This document shows positions 42,153 through 50,940 of a stretch of DNA of 64,000 bases, piece by piece. Origin of the DNA: Roseovarius spongiae (GTDB lineage: Bacteria > Pseudomonadota > Alphaproteobacteria > Rhodobacterales > Rhodobacteraceae); assembly GCF_003651245.1 (NCBI RefSeq), contig NZ_RAPE01000007.1, positions 1 through 64,000 on the forward strand, written 5' to 3'. The translations under genes and the position numbers were made by a program. Every line of letters starts with the position of its first letter. Within the stretch, counting starts at the first letter, position 1. The notes under the pieces are model-generated. The model had not been told where the DNA came from, searched no databases, and worked only from the letters and a program-made list of their open reading frames with translations.

Positions 42153-44032
42153 CAGAAAGCCCTCTCGTCGAGTGCGGCTGCCTCGGCCTTGAACGCGCTC
42201 CAGCTTGCTTCAGCGCTCGCCCAGTCCTCGTCTCGCACTGCGGCACCGACTTCAGCCAGCCGTTCGGCGAGCACGTAGACCTCGGACCGGGCGGCAAGAT
42301 TCGACATGGTGCTGGCGTCGGCGGAGAGATCGGCAGCGACTGTGTCGGTCAAGAGCAGAATGTGTTCGGCGTCCCGCCGCGGCAGTAGCGTGTCCAGTGT
42401 CGAGGCGAATGTCGTCAGTTCCGAGAATGCCAGCCGAAAGGACGTGTTCGCGGCGTCGAAAGCCTCATAAGGTGCGTCCGCCGCGCCTATGGTTTCAAGA
42501 TAGGCCGTCAGATCCGCGCGGTCCGCCTCGGTCAGCCCGAGCGATTTGGTATCGTCGAACCAGTCAACCACCGCTGCGAGTGACGGCTGCGATCCGTCGT
42601 GGAAGTAGGGGGCCGTATACGCAGTACCGAGCAACGTCGGCGTGTCGAGCGCGCCCGCGCGCGCGCCTTCGTAAGCCGCCGCGACGGAACCGATGTCGTG
42701 AGCCTGCCGGTCGAGGAAGTTTCCGTCCGGCACGTGGCAGCTGGCGCAGGAACGGTCGCTGAGCCCTGCGAGAGGTCGGTTGAAAATCTTCTCGCCCCGT
42801 CGGGCCGCTTCCGGGGCCGCGTCGGTCAGCCTGCCGTCCCCCGTCAGCATCCTGTTCGGCAGAAAGTCGAATTCGAGCATATATGCGACGAGGGCGTCCA
42901 TCATGAACGGTGTCGGCTCGTCGCCGCCGAATTCGTTGACGATCACGTTGCGGGTAAAGTCGCGCAGAGACGCAAAGCGACCGTCGCGGCCGTAGGGCCC
43001 AGTGAAGCGGAGGCCCCGCAGCGACGGGATGTCGAGCGGATCGTCGCGCCGGTCGTTGAAAATCGGGTTGAAGAAGGCACCGTCCACGTCGATCGCACCC
43101 GGTTGGTGGCTGGCACCCGGAATGAAGAGTCTCTGGTTAACGTCTGAGCGGTTGTGACAGGTCGAGCAGGCGATGCCCAGATCGCGCGCCGGGCTGCCGA
43201 AGATTTGTGCGCTGTCAAACAGCATGTCGCCATAGGCGACGAGCGGAAGGTCGGTTTCGTCGATGCCTTGTTCTTCGAAGTTGAGTACGAGCAGCGGCAG
43301 CGGGTCTTGGTCGAAGATGTCGGAGCCGGGCGGCAGGCTTGGCGGCACCTCGATCGTGCGACCGCTGAGCACGGCGGTTTCCGGCAAGGCGCTCAGCTTC
43401 TGACGCGGAGCGAAGCTGTCCAAGAGGTAGTTCTCCGCGAGGTAGTCGGAGATGACCGCGCGCGTCGCCTCCATCGTGTCGCGGTCAGTGGATGTGGCGC
43501 CCGCGCCCAGGACGCCGGCGGAACCCGTACTGCTGTTGAGCTCAAGCCAGGCCAGGCCGATTTGCCTCGCTGTGTCTGGCTCGGCTGCCGCGATGCCGTC
43601 CGCGAACCCACGATAGAGTTCCCGCGCTGTCCGCACGGCCTGCTGCGCAAGCGCCGGGTCTTCGACCGCAACCGCCCGATCCAGTTCCTCTTCGATCCGG
43701 AGCGCGATGAGCTGCGTCGCCTCGGCAAAGACCGCCTGCCGGTCTTCAAGGGAGATCGCGTTCAGAAGCTGGGCAGTATCGATGTCGCTTTCGCTGTCTA
43801 GCCACGCCAGAGCACCGCTGGAGAATTCCGAACCCCGGTAGGGTTCGGTCCAGGCCCTTTCAACTTCGTCCCAGGGCAGTGGTTCGAGATTTCCAAGGAA
43901 GAGCGTTAGCCGGTAGGCCGCCGCCTCGGGAAGCCAGGGGGCTTCCTTGGCAGGCGTCGCGGTAACAGGTCCGGACAGGACGAGCGCACCTGCACATATG
44001 GCAAACAATACTCCCAAGACGTCTCGTATCAC
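42152..44032 (-). CDS. Di-haem cytochrome c peroxidase/MauG-like protein with N-terminal extension
   Basis: 626 residues, GTG start at 44032 with GAGGA five bases before. Signal peptide (LFAICAGALVLSG). Residues about 25-230 are an extra helical domain not found in simple CCP. Then two c-type haem sites: CSTCH (about 297) and CASCH (about 437), with RDLGIACSTCHNRSDVNQ and DRSCASCHVPDGNFLD typical of MauG/CCP proteins. A long helical tail (about 530-626) follows. Likely a periplasmic oxidase or peroxidase, perhaps acting on a metal or ligand before uptake by the ABC transporter downstream. First gene of the operon, beside the MntR-like box. Confidence 0.8.
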   Translation of the reverse strand: MIRDVLGVLFAICAGALVLSGPVTATPAKEAPWLPEAAAYRLTLFLGNLEPLPWDEVERAWTEPYRGSEFSSGALAWLDSESDIDTAQLLNAISLEDRQAVFAEATQLIALRIEEELDRAVAVEDPALAQQAVRTARELYRGFADGIAAAEPDTARQIGLAWLELNSSTGSAGVLGAGATSTDRDTMEATRAVISDYLAENYLLDSFAPRQKLSALPETAVLSGRTIEVPPSLPPGSDIFDQDPLPLLVLNFEEQGIDETDLPLVAYGDMLFDSAQIFGSPARDLGIACSTCHNRSDVNQRLFIPGASHQPGAIDVDGAFFNPIFNDRRDDPLDIPSLRGLRFTGPYGRDGRFASLRDFTRNVIVNEFGGDEPTPFMMDALVAYMLEFDFLPNRMLTGDGRLTDAAPEAARRGEKIFNRPLAGLSDRSCASCHVPDGNFLDRQAHDIGSVAAAYEGARAGALDTPTLLGTAYTAPYFHDGSQPSLAAVVDWFDDTKSLGLTEADRADLTAYLETIGAADAPYEAFDAANTSFRLAFSELTTFASTLDTLLPRRDAEHILLLTDTVAADLSADASTMSNLAARSEVYVLAERLAEVGAAVRDEDWASAEASWSAFKAEAAALDERAF

Positions 44033-44052
44033 AGGGTCCTCAAGATCAAAAG

Positions 44053-44066
44053 TTAGACATGGCTAA
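44053..44066. promoter_or_regulatory. MntR/DtxR-type operator between peroxidase operon and mntR
   Basis: TTAGACATGGCTAA has perfect TTAG/CTAA arms six bases apart, the form of DtxR/MntR operators. It lies 21 bases before the peroxidase GTG and covers the first possible ATG of the regulator (44059), so the regulator's true start is probably 44125 and both genes are controlled from here. Confidence 0.6.
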
Positions 44067-44124
44067 TTTATCTACCCAAAGCAAACAAGTTGTCAATCCC
44101 ACTGTTTCGCGGCAAAGTCCGGAT

Positions 44125-44577
44125 ATGACAAAGCCGCAATCACATGGGCGTGAACCGTTCGAATCCGTCGACAGGGCTCCCGAGGCACAGGCCGAGGGCT
44201 TTGCAACCGTGCGCCAGGCACACGAGAGCGAAATGGCAGAGGATTACGTCGAGCTGATCGCGGAGTTGATCGAGACGCGCGGAGAGGCGCGGCCAGTCGA
44301 TATCGCCGAACGTCTCGGAGTGAAGCCGCCGACCGTCACCAAGAACATCTCGCGATTAAAGGCGGCTGGCCTGGTCCGGCGTGAAAGATACCGCGCAATC
44401 TTTCTTACAGCAGAAGGACAGGCACTGGCTGAGGCCTGTCGACGGCGGCACAGGATCGTTGTTGCGTTTCTTCTCAGCCTTGGGATCGATGAGGAAACTG
44501 CGGAGTGCGATGCCGAAGGAATCGAACATCACGTCAGCGATACAACGCTAGAGGCATTCGAACGAGCGCTGAGGTAG
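44125..44577 (+). CDS. mntR: MntR-like metal-dependent repressor
   Basis: 150 residues from the ATG at 44125 (172 if the ATG at 44059, which lies in the operator, is used). The winged helix is EDYVELIAELIETRGEA with DIAERLGVKPPTVTKNISRL. Metal-binding residues expected of MntR are visible in RRRHRIVVAFLLSLGI and GIEHHVSD. Manganese-bound MntR represses transport genes. It is divergent from the peroxidase-ABC operon, 26-90 bases apart, so control of that operon is the obvious role; it could also be an Fe-responsive relative. Confidence 0.82.
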   Translation: MTKPQSHGREPFESVDRAPEAQAEGFATVRQAHESEMAEDYVELIAELIETRGEARPVDIAERLGVKPPTVTKNISRLKAAGLVRRERYRAIFLTAEGQALAEACRRRHRIVVAFLLSLGIDEETAECDAEGIEHHVSDTTLEAFERALR

Positions 44578-44619
44578 TCCCAGGATCAAGAGGAGTGACG
44601 CTCAGGTTCCCGACTACAA

Positions 44620-45714
44620 TCAGACCATCACGACCACGGTGGAGGCAACGCCTATGATCAACGCAATTATTGTTGGCACGATCAGCGCCAGCAATAGGCC
44701 GGTGCGCTGATTTCGAACGTTGGCATCAGGACCCGATCGTGTCCTAAAGGTACCATCGGAAGTCTGCAGCAGAGCGCCGCTTCTGTCCAAGCCACGGCCG
44801 ATGCGCTTCTCTTCGATACGGTTCCAGTCATAGACGACGATCAGCAGCGCGACGATCCCCATCATGCTTGCGGGAACCCAAAGAACGATGCCGCCTCCGG
44901 TCTCGTCCGCGAGCGGGGCTATGCCGTAGAGCCGTCCTTCGATATCGTACGCTGTGTAGAGAACCGTGGTTTTGAAGGTCGTGAGAGCGCCGAGCAGGAT
45001 GTTGGAGATAATTGTCATGAAAAGAATAATTATGCGCAGGAAGTGAGAAGGCTCGTCCGGCCGGTCACGTTCGGTGAATATGACGGCGAAGAAGAGAAGT
45101 CCTGCGGCCAGCATCGTCAAATGCATTGCCCAGTGAATGACGTCGTTGACGATAGCGGCATTATGGATGGATGGCACCTGCCAGACATATAGAGACAACA
45201 CAAACAGCACGGTGGCAATCCACGGTTGCCGCAGGCGGCGATATGTACGACCCACAAGACCGCTCGACGCCAACGGCGATAAAATGCCAGTCCGAATAAT
45301 CCTTGGTAGACCCGCAGCCATAATTGCTGCGGGACGCGACAGCATGATCAGCATTGGGCCGAGCATCCGCAGAAAAAGATGCTGAACCTGATGCGCCACG
45401 AACAATCGCTCGCCCATCGGGTCAATAGGCGATTGCAGCGAAAGAAATATCGCTAAAAGTCCTGTTGCGAATACGATGTGGCGCGCGATGGAAGCCGTTC
45501 TGCGCACCCCAGACCGCCGAACGGCGCCGCGAAGATAGATCGCGCCCAGCAGGACCAGGGGACCGCTGACCTCGAGAGTCGGATTCCACGCTGCCCAGAC
45601 AGCACTACCATCGAGGGCGCGTCCTCCATGAGCCCAGGCGACGCGAGGCAATACAACCGCTAGCCACCCGGACACAAAGGCCCTTATTGCCAAACTCTTT
45701 ATCTTTTGGGTCAT
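44620..45714 (-). CDS. CtaG-like cytochrome oxidase assembly membrane protein (caa3_CtaG type)
   Basis: 364 residues, seven to eight membrane helices. The caa3_CtaG pattern is visible: FVAHQVQHLFLRMLGPMLIML and the segment with SLYVWQVPSIHNAA, plus IHWAMHLTMLAAGLLFF. Conserved His in membrane helices may bind copper. The frame has a TTG at 45756, but the ATG at 45714 with GGGAG 10 bases before is preferred. It is followed only by mntR on the other strand, so it ends the operon. A paralogue lies directly upstream. Confidence 0.8.
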   Translation of the reverse strand: MTQKIKSLAIRAFVSGWLAVVLPRVAWAHGGRALDGSAVWAAWNPTLEVSGPLVLLGAIYLRGAVRRSGVRRTASIARHIVFATGLLAIFLSLQSPIDPMGERLFVAHQVQHLFLRMLGPMLIMLSRPAAIMAAGLPRIIRTGILSPLASSGLVGRTYRRLRQPWIATVLFVLSLYVWQVPSIHNAAIVNDVIHWAMHLTMLAAGLLFFAVIFTERDRPDEPSHFLRIIILFMTIISNILLGALTTFKTTVLYTAYDIEGRLYGIAPLADETGGGIVLWVPASMMGIVALLIVVYDWNRIEEKRIGRGLDRSGALLQTSDGTFRTRSGPDANVRNQRTGLLLALIVPTIIALIIGVASTVVVMV

Positions 45715-45752
45715 GCCAGAGGCTCCCGCATCGCTGAGTATCGGTGCAGCTT

Positions 45753-46748
45753 TCAAAGCGCATAGACGATCGTCATGATCGTGATCATGACGATCGAGAA
45801 CATTGCAAAAGCGCCCAAAGCGAGTGTTCGGCCCATGTCGCGATTTGGCTTTGTCACCTTCAGACGCAGTTCCTCAGCAGTTTCCGGGAACTCGAGCACC
45901 GCGGAATTTGAGCCGCGTGTTAGATCGTATCGGCTATCCCAGCGACGCACTTCCGCCGCATTCCATCCATTGAGGACAAGGATGATCGCGACGATCAGAA
46001 CCATTGAAGACGGAACCCAGATCGTGTAACCGCCGATGGTCTCGTCGGCGAGGGCACTGAGCAGGTGACTGTTTCCTGCCGTCTGGGAGGACGCGTACAA
46101 GGCTACCTCCTTAAGGGTCGTCAGGGAGCCCAAGAAGATGTTTGAGACGATCACCACGAACCCGGATATCAGCCTTGCCCCGCGTCGAGCGCCCTTGGGC
46201 GGATCTTTGGGATCGAACAACATGGAGAAATACCAGATTCCTGCCAGAACCATTGACAGATGTGCGATCATTTCGATCGCCGCAATGCGCTGCGCAAGGC
46301 CATAAAGTACAGGTACCTGCCAGACGAAGAGCGCCGTCACGAGCAAGACAGTGGCCATCGCCGGATGTGCCATGAACCTGGCGAGGCCGGTCCCACCGAG
46401 AGCGCTGACGCGTCGACGCCAGCTTCTTTTGAGACCAGCCTGCAGTACTTGCCAAGGCTGTGACACGGCGATCAGAAGCGGCCCTGCCAAGCGGAGCAGG
46501 AGATGCTCCACCTGATGCGCGGAAAAGAGGCTGTGTCCCAATGGCGAAAGGGGCGCGTTGGTCGCAGCCACGATGCAGACGAGACCTGCGAAAAACAGGG
46601 CCTGACGCCACGCCGCAGTCCTGCCGAGCATCCGAGATGATCGAGAAAGACCGCGCAGATAGAGCCCTGCGGCAAAGCCGACGAAAATCAAGGTCAGCGG
46701 GGAAATCGCATAGCCAAATGGATCATAGAGAAAAAAATACGTTATCAT
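45753..46748 (-). CDS. Second CtaG-like membrane protein
   Basis: 331 residues with the same architecture as its neighbour: FSAHQVEHLLLRLAGPLLIA, VWQVPVLYG, AHLSMVLAGIWYFSML and LADETIGGYTIWVPSS. The open frame runs further to 46874, but the ATG at 46748 overlaps the stop of the acylase gene by four bases and starts just before the first helix. Tandem CtaG paralogues in one operon suggest either a heteromeric assembly factor or roles for two oxidases. Copper delivery is inferred from the family. Confidence 0.8.
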   Translation of the reverse strand: MITYFFLYDPFGYAISPLTLIFVGFAAGLYLRGLSRSSRMLGRTAAWRQALFFAGLVCIVAATNAPLSPLGHSLFSAHQVEHLLLRLAGPLLIAVSQPWQVLQAGLKRSWRRRVSALGGTGLARFMAHPAMATVLLVTALFVWQVPVLYGLAQRIAAIEMIAHLSMVLAGIWYFSMLFDPKDPPKGARRGARLISGFVVIVSNIFLGSLTTLKEVALYASSQTAGNSHLLSALADETIGGYTIWVPSSMVLIVAIILVLNGWNAAEVRRWDSRYDLTRGSNSAVLEFPETAEELRLKVTKPNRDMGRTLALGAFAMFSIVMITIMTIVYAL

Positions 46749-48697
46749 TGCTCCCGCTCTTGCATCGATTTCGAGGACTCGAAAGGTATTGGTGATAAAC
46801 GGGCTTCTCCGACAGCGCCTCCCCGGGCCAAAGACAGATCCGTCGACATGACGAGGTATTCGCCCTGCGTCCACATCGGAAAGAGATTTTCGAAGAACCG
46901 CGAGAACGGATGGCCGGATTGACCGGCCGGGGCGATAAAATAGGAACCGCCTTCTTCCGAAAGCGACATAACCGTTTGAAAGTTGGTGCCCGCTTTGGAG
47001 TCGAACGGGTCATTCTCGTCGGATGTGAACAATGTCGAGGTCTGGGTGTTGGGGGCCCCCGATGCCGGTGCTTCCAGAGTTACCAAGTCGCCTACTATCC
47101 CGCCCGATCTGATAGGCGACCACGCCATTTTCAAGGTATGTTCCGCGCCCCACGACCAGGCGGACGGATCGGATCCATAGCGATCGACGAGCCAACCGAG
47201 GGATTCATCCAAAGCGGCCAGAATCTGGTCGTCGCACGTCTCAAGTGGCGTGGAGGGGCGAATGTCACACCAGGTTGCGCTCCCGTCTCGATTGGACAGC
47301 ACCGCGTAAAGAAATTCTGGATTCGGCTTGGCCCATAGCTCATTCGTAGCGGGAAATTCATCCTTCAGAATGCGCCTTTGCAGCGCACGCACCCATGCCC
47401 AGAAAACCAGCGGCTCCGGCGAAATCCGATCCATGTCGCCATTCCATTGGGCGAGCCTGTCCAGAGTCTCACCGCGAAGCGGGTCGGCACGCGTACTTTC
47501 TGTGGAGTCCGTCGGGCTCACAAACCAAATTTCACGGGCCATCAGCGGAAGAAGGGTACGAGCCGCTGAACTGACAGTGTCGCGTTGCACCGCAATCGCG
47601 CTCTCCACTGAGAATATCGGCTGTCGGTCGTCAAGAGTGGCGAGCCGATATTCTCGAAACGACGCCGAGCGCGGAGAGAGTGCGCTTTCGGTGCTCGCCT
47701 CCGGCCAGCGAGCCACAGACTCACGATCAACTGCCACGACCTCCAGTCCGGCAGGTGAAAGATCGGCGGCTGCGTCTACGGCAAGTTGCGCGTCCGCAGA
47801 CCGCGCGAAACGGTCAAGCATTGTCAGAAAATTGCCGGCACTCGATACAGAGGGGGTCTCTTGCTGTTCATCGTTCGACGAACCACTTGACCTGAACGCC
47901 CAAGCTACACGATCTGTGCGACCGACAACGACGAACGGTATCCCCGGCAAAGTGGCCCCTATGGCAGCCCCTGTCGGAAATTGAAGATCGGCCAAATACC
48001 ATTCCGAGGGCACCGATAAAGGACCATTGATATCGGCAGCGAGAATCGGAATGCCATTAGCAGTTCGGCTGCCGGGGAGCGCCCAAGCATTGAGGCTGAC
48101 TTCGGGCAAAGTCGCAAACATTTCGGGTGTCTTGGGCCGATCCGCTGGAAACAGTACATCTGGTGACTCCAACACTCGTTGCCGACCGCTCCTGGGTTGC
48201 AGATTGTTTAGAAATGACCGGGCGATCCTGAGACTGTCTTCAGGTCGCCAAACGGAGATCGTTCTCTCACCTGCGATCAACAGTTCGGGTGAACCTCTGC
48301 CGCGACCGCCTTCGGATACGAGCCCAATCCAGGCGTTGACACCTGCGGCATAAGCTTCCAGCGCGTCAGAGAGGGAAGGTTCAAGATCGATCGCACGGTC
48401 CGGAAGCGGCAGGTTCTCAGCCGCACGTCGCGCCCTGAGAAGCTGACCAAGCCTGTCTTGGGCATGAACGAAGCCGATGGCAAAATAAATGTCGGCGAAC
48501 GATGCCGCAGTGACGTGCGGTATGGCCGAAGAATCCCTCAGTACTTCAACAGGTCCTTCGATGCCCGCGACCTCAAAGTCTTCGTCGTAGTCAGGAACTG
48601 ACGCGCTCAGCAGAAAGTAGGCACCACCGGTAACAACCAATCCCGCCACGACGGCTGCGACAAAAGTGCGCAGCAATATGTTGAACAGACGTTTCAA
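46745..48697 (-). CDS. Penicillin acylase family Ntn hydrolase
   Basis: 650 residues with an N-terminal signal/anchor (FVAAVVAGLVVTGGAYFL). The Ntn core is recognisable: FADIYFAIGFVHAQDRLGQL at about 67-86, and the autoproteolysis site VSLNAWALPGSRTANGIPIL near residue 200, where Ser starts the mature beta chain (compare SNNWVVSG in classical enzymes). DINGPLSVP replaces the usual DPHL. Members hydrolyse amides such as acyl-homoserine lactones or penicillins. TTG start at 48697 is the only sensible start. Its place among LspA/Lnt and CtaG genes is odd and may relate to lipoprotein or peptide turnover. Confidence 0.8.
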   Translation of the reverse strand: MKRLFNILLRTFVAAVVAGLVVTGGAYFLLSASVPDYDEDFEVAGIEGPVEVLRDSSAIPHVTAASFADIYFAIGFVHAQDRLGQLLRARRAAENLPLPDRAIDLEPSLSDALEAYAAGVNAWIGLVSEGGRGRGSPELLIAGERTISVWRPEDSLRIARSFLNNLQPRSGRQRVLESPDVLFPADRPKTPEMFATLPEVSLNAWALPGSRTANGIPILAADINGPLSVPSEWYLADLQFPTGAAIGATLPGIPFVVVGRTDRVAWAFRSSGSSNDEQQETPSVSSAGNFLTMLDRFARSADAQLAVDAAADLSPAGLEVVAVDRESVARWPEASTESALSPRSASFREYRLATLDDRQPIFSVESAIAVQRDTVSSAARTLLPLMAREIWFVSPTDSTESTRADPLRGETLDRLAQWNGDMDRISPEPLVFWAWVRALQRRILKDEFPATNELWAKPNPEFLYAVLSNRDGSATWCDIRPSTPLETCDDQILAALDESLGWLVDRYGSDPSAWSWGAEHTLKMAWSPIRSGGIVGDLVTLEAPASGAPNTQTSTLFTSDENDPFDSKAGTNFQTVMSLSEEGGSYFIAPAGQSGHPFSRFFENLFPMWTQGEYLVMSTDLSLARGGAVGEARLSPIPFESSKSMQEREQ

Positions 48698-48721
48698 TTT
48701 AGCACCGATGCAGAAGCGCTT

Positions 48722-48889
48722 TCATGCGAGAATGCGCAGGAAGATCACCGTAGCGAAAAAGGCAAAAAGGCCGAAGGCAATGCCGAAACCCGTCGCGTAT
48801 TGCAACATATCGAGGCGGTTGCCTTTCCGCCGCCGTGCGAGAAGAGCACCCCAGGTCGCCCCACCCACGATGCCCACAATCACCAACAT
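48722..48889 (-). CDS. Small membrane protein, 55 aa
   Basis: Two short hydrophobic helices (LVIVGIVGGATWGALLARR, and FGIAFGLFAFFATVIFLRI) around a basic middle (ARRRKGNRLDML). GGAGGG precedes the ATG at 48889 by seven bases, so the 81-codon frame starting at 48967 is rejected. The start shares one base with the lnt stop. Probably inserted between lnt and the acylase in the operon; family unknown. Confidence 0.7.
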   Translation of the reverse strand: MLVIVGIVGGATWGALLARRRKGNRLDMLQYATGFGIAFGLFAFFATVIFLRILA

Positions 48890-50457
48890 CACGTTCCCTC
48901 CGTTTTTGAGTTTCTTGCCCTGCGGACCCGTCCCGCCGCCCCGGCAGTCTTGATCAAGATCCAGCACCCTACGATGAGCACCAGAAGGGTCCAGTCGCCA
49001 AGCCGCGCGTAGAGTGTGGGAGCGCGCGCGCCCGGCAGCCTGGCATCGATGATCCCTGTTTCCCCGGTATCGAGCCGCGCGACGACATCACCGTTGGCAT
49101 CGACTATCGCGGATATTCCGGTGTTGGCCGCACGAACGACAGGAAGACCTTCCTCGACAGCGCGCATGCGGGCAGAAGCGAGATGCTGCTCGGGCCCGAT
49201 GCTTGTCCCGAACCAGGCGTCGTTGGTCGCGTTGAATATCCAGCCGGGCCGGAACAGGTCGTCGACCACATGACCGGGAAAGATGATCTCGTAACAGATC
49301 GCCACGGCGACGAGTGGAGCGCCCGGGAGCGCGAGTGTGCGAGGCCCCGGCCCGGGGGTGAAGTCGCCCAATCCCTCGGTCAGCCGCTCGAACGGCAGCC
49401 AGTCTCGGAGGGGGACATATTCACCGAACGGGACGAGATGATGCTTTGCATATCCAGTCAGAATCTCCCCGCTGCTGTCATACGCCTGGACGGTGTTGAA
49501 ATAGCGGGTGCCGTTATCGCTCTCCACGCGATCAGGTGCCCCGGTGAGAAGGAGCGCACCCTTCGGCAGAGTTGCCGCGATCCGAGCGCGGGCTGCCTCG
49601 TCCTCGTCGAGAAAGCCGGGAAAGGCCGTTTCCGGCCAGAGGAGCACAGTTGCATTTCCGGGACTCGACGAGAGGTCGATATATCGCTCAAGGGTCGCTT
49701 CCCGGTTTCCGGGTGCCCATTTTTCCCGTTGCGACACATTGCCCTGTACGACGCGCAGATCGATGCCGGTCGCAGTTGGTGCGCCAGTTCCGAGGCGGAG
49801 CGCACCGGCCCCCCAGATTCCAAGAAAAATCAGCCCGCACAGGACAGCGGGCCGCCTTCGTGTATGGGTCGAGAAAGCCGCCCCCGGCAAAGCGCCGGCA
49901 AAGACGGTGAGAAAGCTCAGTCCGTAGCTCCCGATCCACGCAGCGGGCTGGCGTAGTGGGGCATAGTCGACGAGCGCGTAGCCGGCCAAGTTCCACGGAA
50001 ATCCTGTCAGCACATGACCCCGCAGCCACTCTGCCGCCGTCCAGCAGGTCGCGAACAGCAGGCACGCCGCAATACCCCCGAGCCGCCTCCGCCGCGCGAT
50101 GACGGCAAAAAGGGCCGCTGCCATGGCCGGGAAGATGGCAAGGACCGCTGACAATCCCGCGACGGCCGGAATCGCCAGCGCACCGAAACGATCAGCATCG
50201 ACATAGAAGCTCTCCGCGATCCAGGAGATGCCGAACCCGAACTGCCCCAGACCGAATGCCCAGCCGATGAGGAAGGCACACTTGGGCGAAACGGTTCGGA
50301 GGACGGGGAAAAGCGCGGAGAACACGACAGGAACCGCGATCAGCATCGAAAATGGCGGGAAGATCAAAACCGATGATCCGCCAGCCGCGAACGCAAGGCC
50401 CATGCGCAGGAGCAGGGCATCGCCCTGACCTATGAGTCGCACCGAGCCCGGTTTCAT
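48889..50457 (-). CDS. lnt: Apolipoprotein N-acyltransferase
   Basis: 522 residues: N-terminal half with about six membrane helices, then the nitrilase-like domain. The catalytic residues are placed in LLWPETAFPGF (Glu), KHHLVPFGEY (Lys) and VAICYEIIF (Cys). Lnt adds the third acyl chain to lipoproteins in the inner membrane. The frame extends upstream to 50742, which is the shadow of lspA; the ATG at 50457 overlaps the lspA stop by four bases. Plasmid-borne lnt with lspA is unusual, since the chromosome normally carries an essential copy. Confidence 0.9.
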   Translation of the reverse strand: MKPGSVRLIGQGDALLLRMGLAFAAGGSSVLIFPPFSMLIAVPVVFSALFPVLRTVSPKCAFLIGWAFGLGQFGFGISWIAESFYVDADRFGALAIPAVAGLSAVLAIFPAMAAALFAVIARRRRLGGIAACLLFATCWTAAEWLRGHVLTGFPWNLAGYALVDYAPLRQPAAWIGSYGLSFLTVFAGALPGAAFSTHTRRRPAVLCGLIFLGIWGAGALRLGTGAPTATGIDLRVVQGNVSQREKWAPGNREATLERYIDLSSSPGNATVLLWPETAFPGFLDEDEAARARIAATLPKGALLLTGAPDRVESDNGTRYFNTVQAYDSSGEILTGYAKHHLVPFGEYVPLRDWLPFERLTEGLGDFTPGPGPRTLALPGAPLVAVAICYEIIFPGHVVDDLFRPGWIFNATNDAWFGTSIGPEQHLASARMRAVEEGLPVVRAANTGISAIVDANGDVVARLDTGETGIIDARLPGARAPTLYARLGDWTLLVLIVGCWILIKTAGAAGRVRRARNSKTEGT

Positions 50458-50936
50458 GGACCGGTCTGACGTTGCACGGCCAACCATGGCGCGACGAGCA
50501 GCAGCCCCACGCCGCCGACCACGAACACGTCGGCCATGTTGAAGGCAGGCCAATGTGCCGACTCGATATAGAAATCGAGGAAGTCCGTCACTGCACGATA
50601 TTGCAGGCGGTCCACGATATTGCCGAGCGCGCCGCCAATGATCGCGCCATAGGCAAGGGCCTCGACCCGGCTCGTTGCACGGACCATAAGGACCGCCAAC
50701 CAGATACAGATGCCAAGCGCCACCACGACGAGGCTCCACCACGGCGCACTGCCGAAAAGCCCGAACGTCACGCCATCATTGCGCAGGAAGGTGAGATTGA
50801 AGCCGGGAAGGACCGGGACACCTGGACTTAGCGCCGCTGCATTGGCGACGACCATCGCTTTCGTTCCCTGATCGACGGCAAGAGCAGCCAGAGCGGCAAA
50901 CATGCCGATTCTGAGTGATGGTTTCTCTATAGCCAT
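50454..50936 (-). CDS. lspA: Signal peptidase II (lipoprotein signal peptidase)
   Basis: 160 residues with four membrane helices. Catalytic aspartates are visible in GNIVDRL and NMADVFVV, the second with the FNMAD pattern. It cleaves the signal peptide of lipoproteins, supplying the substrate for Lnt, which it precedes with a four-base overlap. The start is the ATG at 50936 (GGGG upstream) or 50957; both are in frame. Confidence 0.88.
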   Translation of the reverse strand: MAIEKPSLRIGMFAALAALAVDQGTKAMVVANAAALSPGVPVLPGFNLTFLRNDGVTFGLFGSAPWWSLVVVALGICIWLAVLMVRATSRVEALAYGAIIGGALGNIVDRLQYRAVTDFLDFYIESAHWPAFNMADVFVVGGVGLLLVAPWLAVQRQTGP

Positions 50937-50940
50937 CGCA

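Noticed and set aside
41281..42297. N-terminal extension of the ABC ATPase frame
   Set aside because: Shadow of the PhnD-like gene; ATPase homology starts only after the ATG at 41280.
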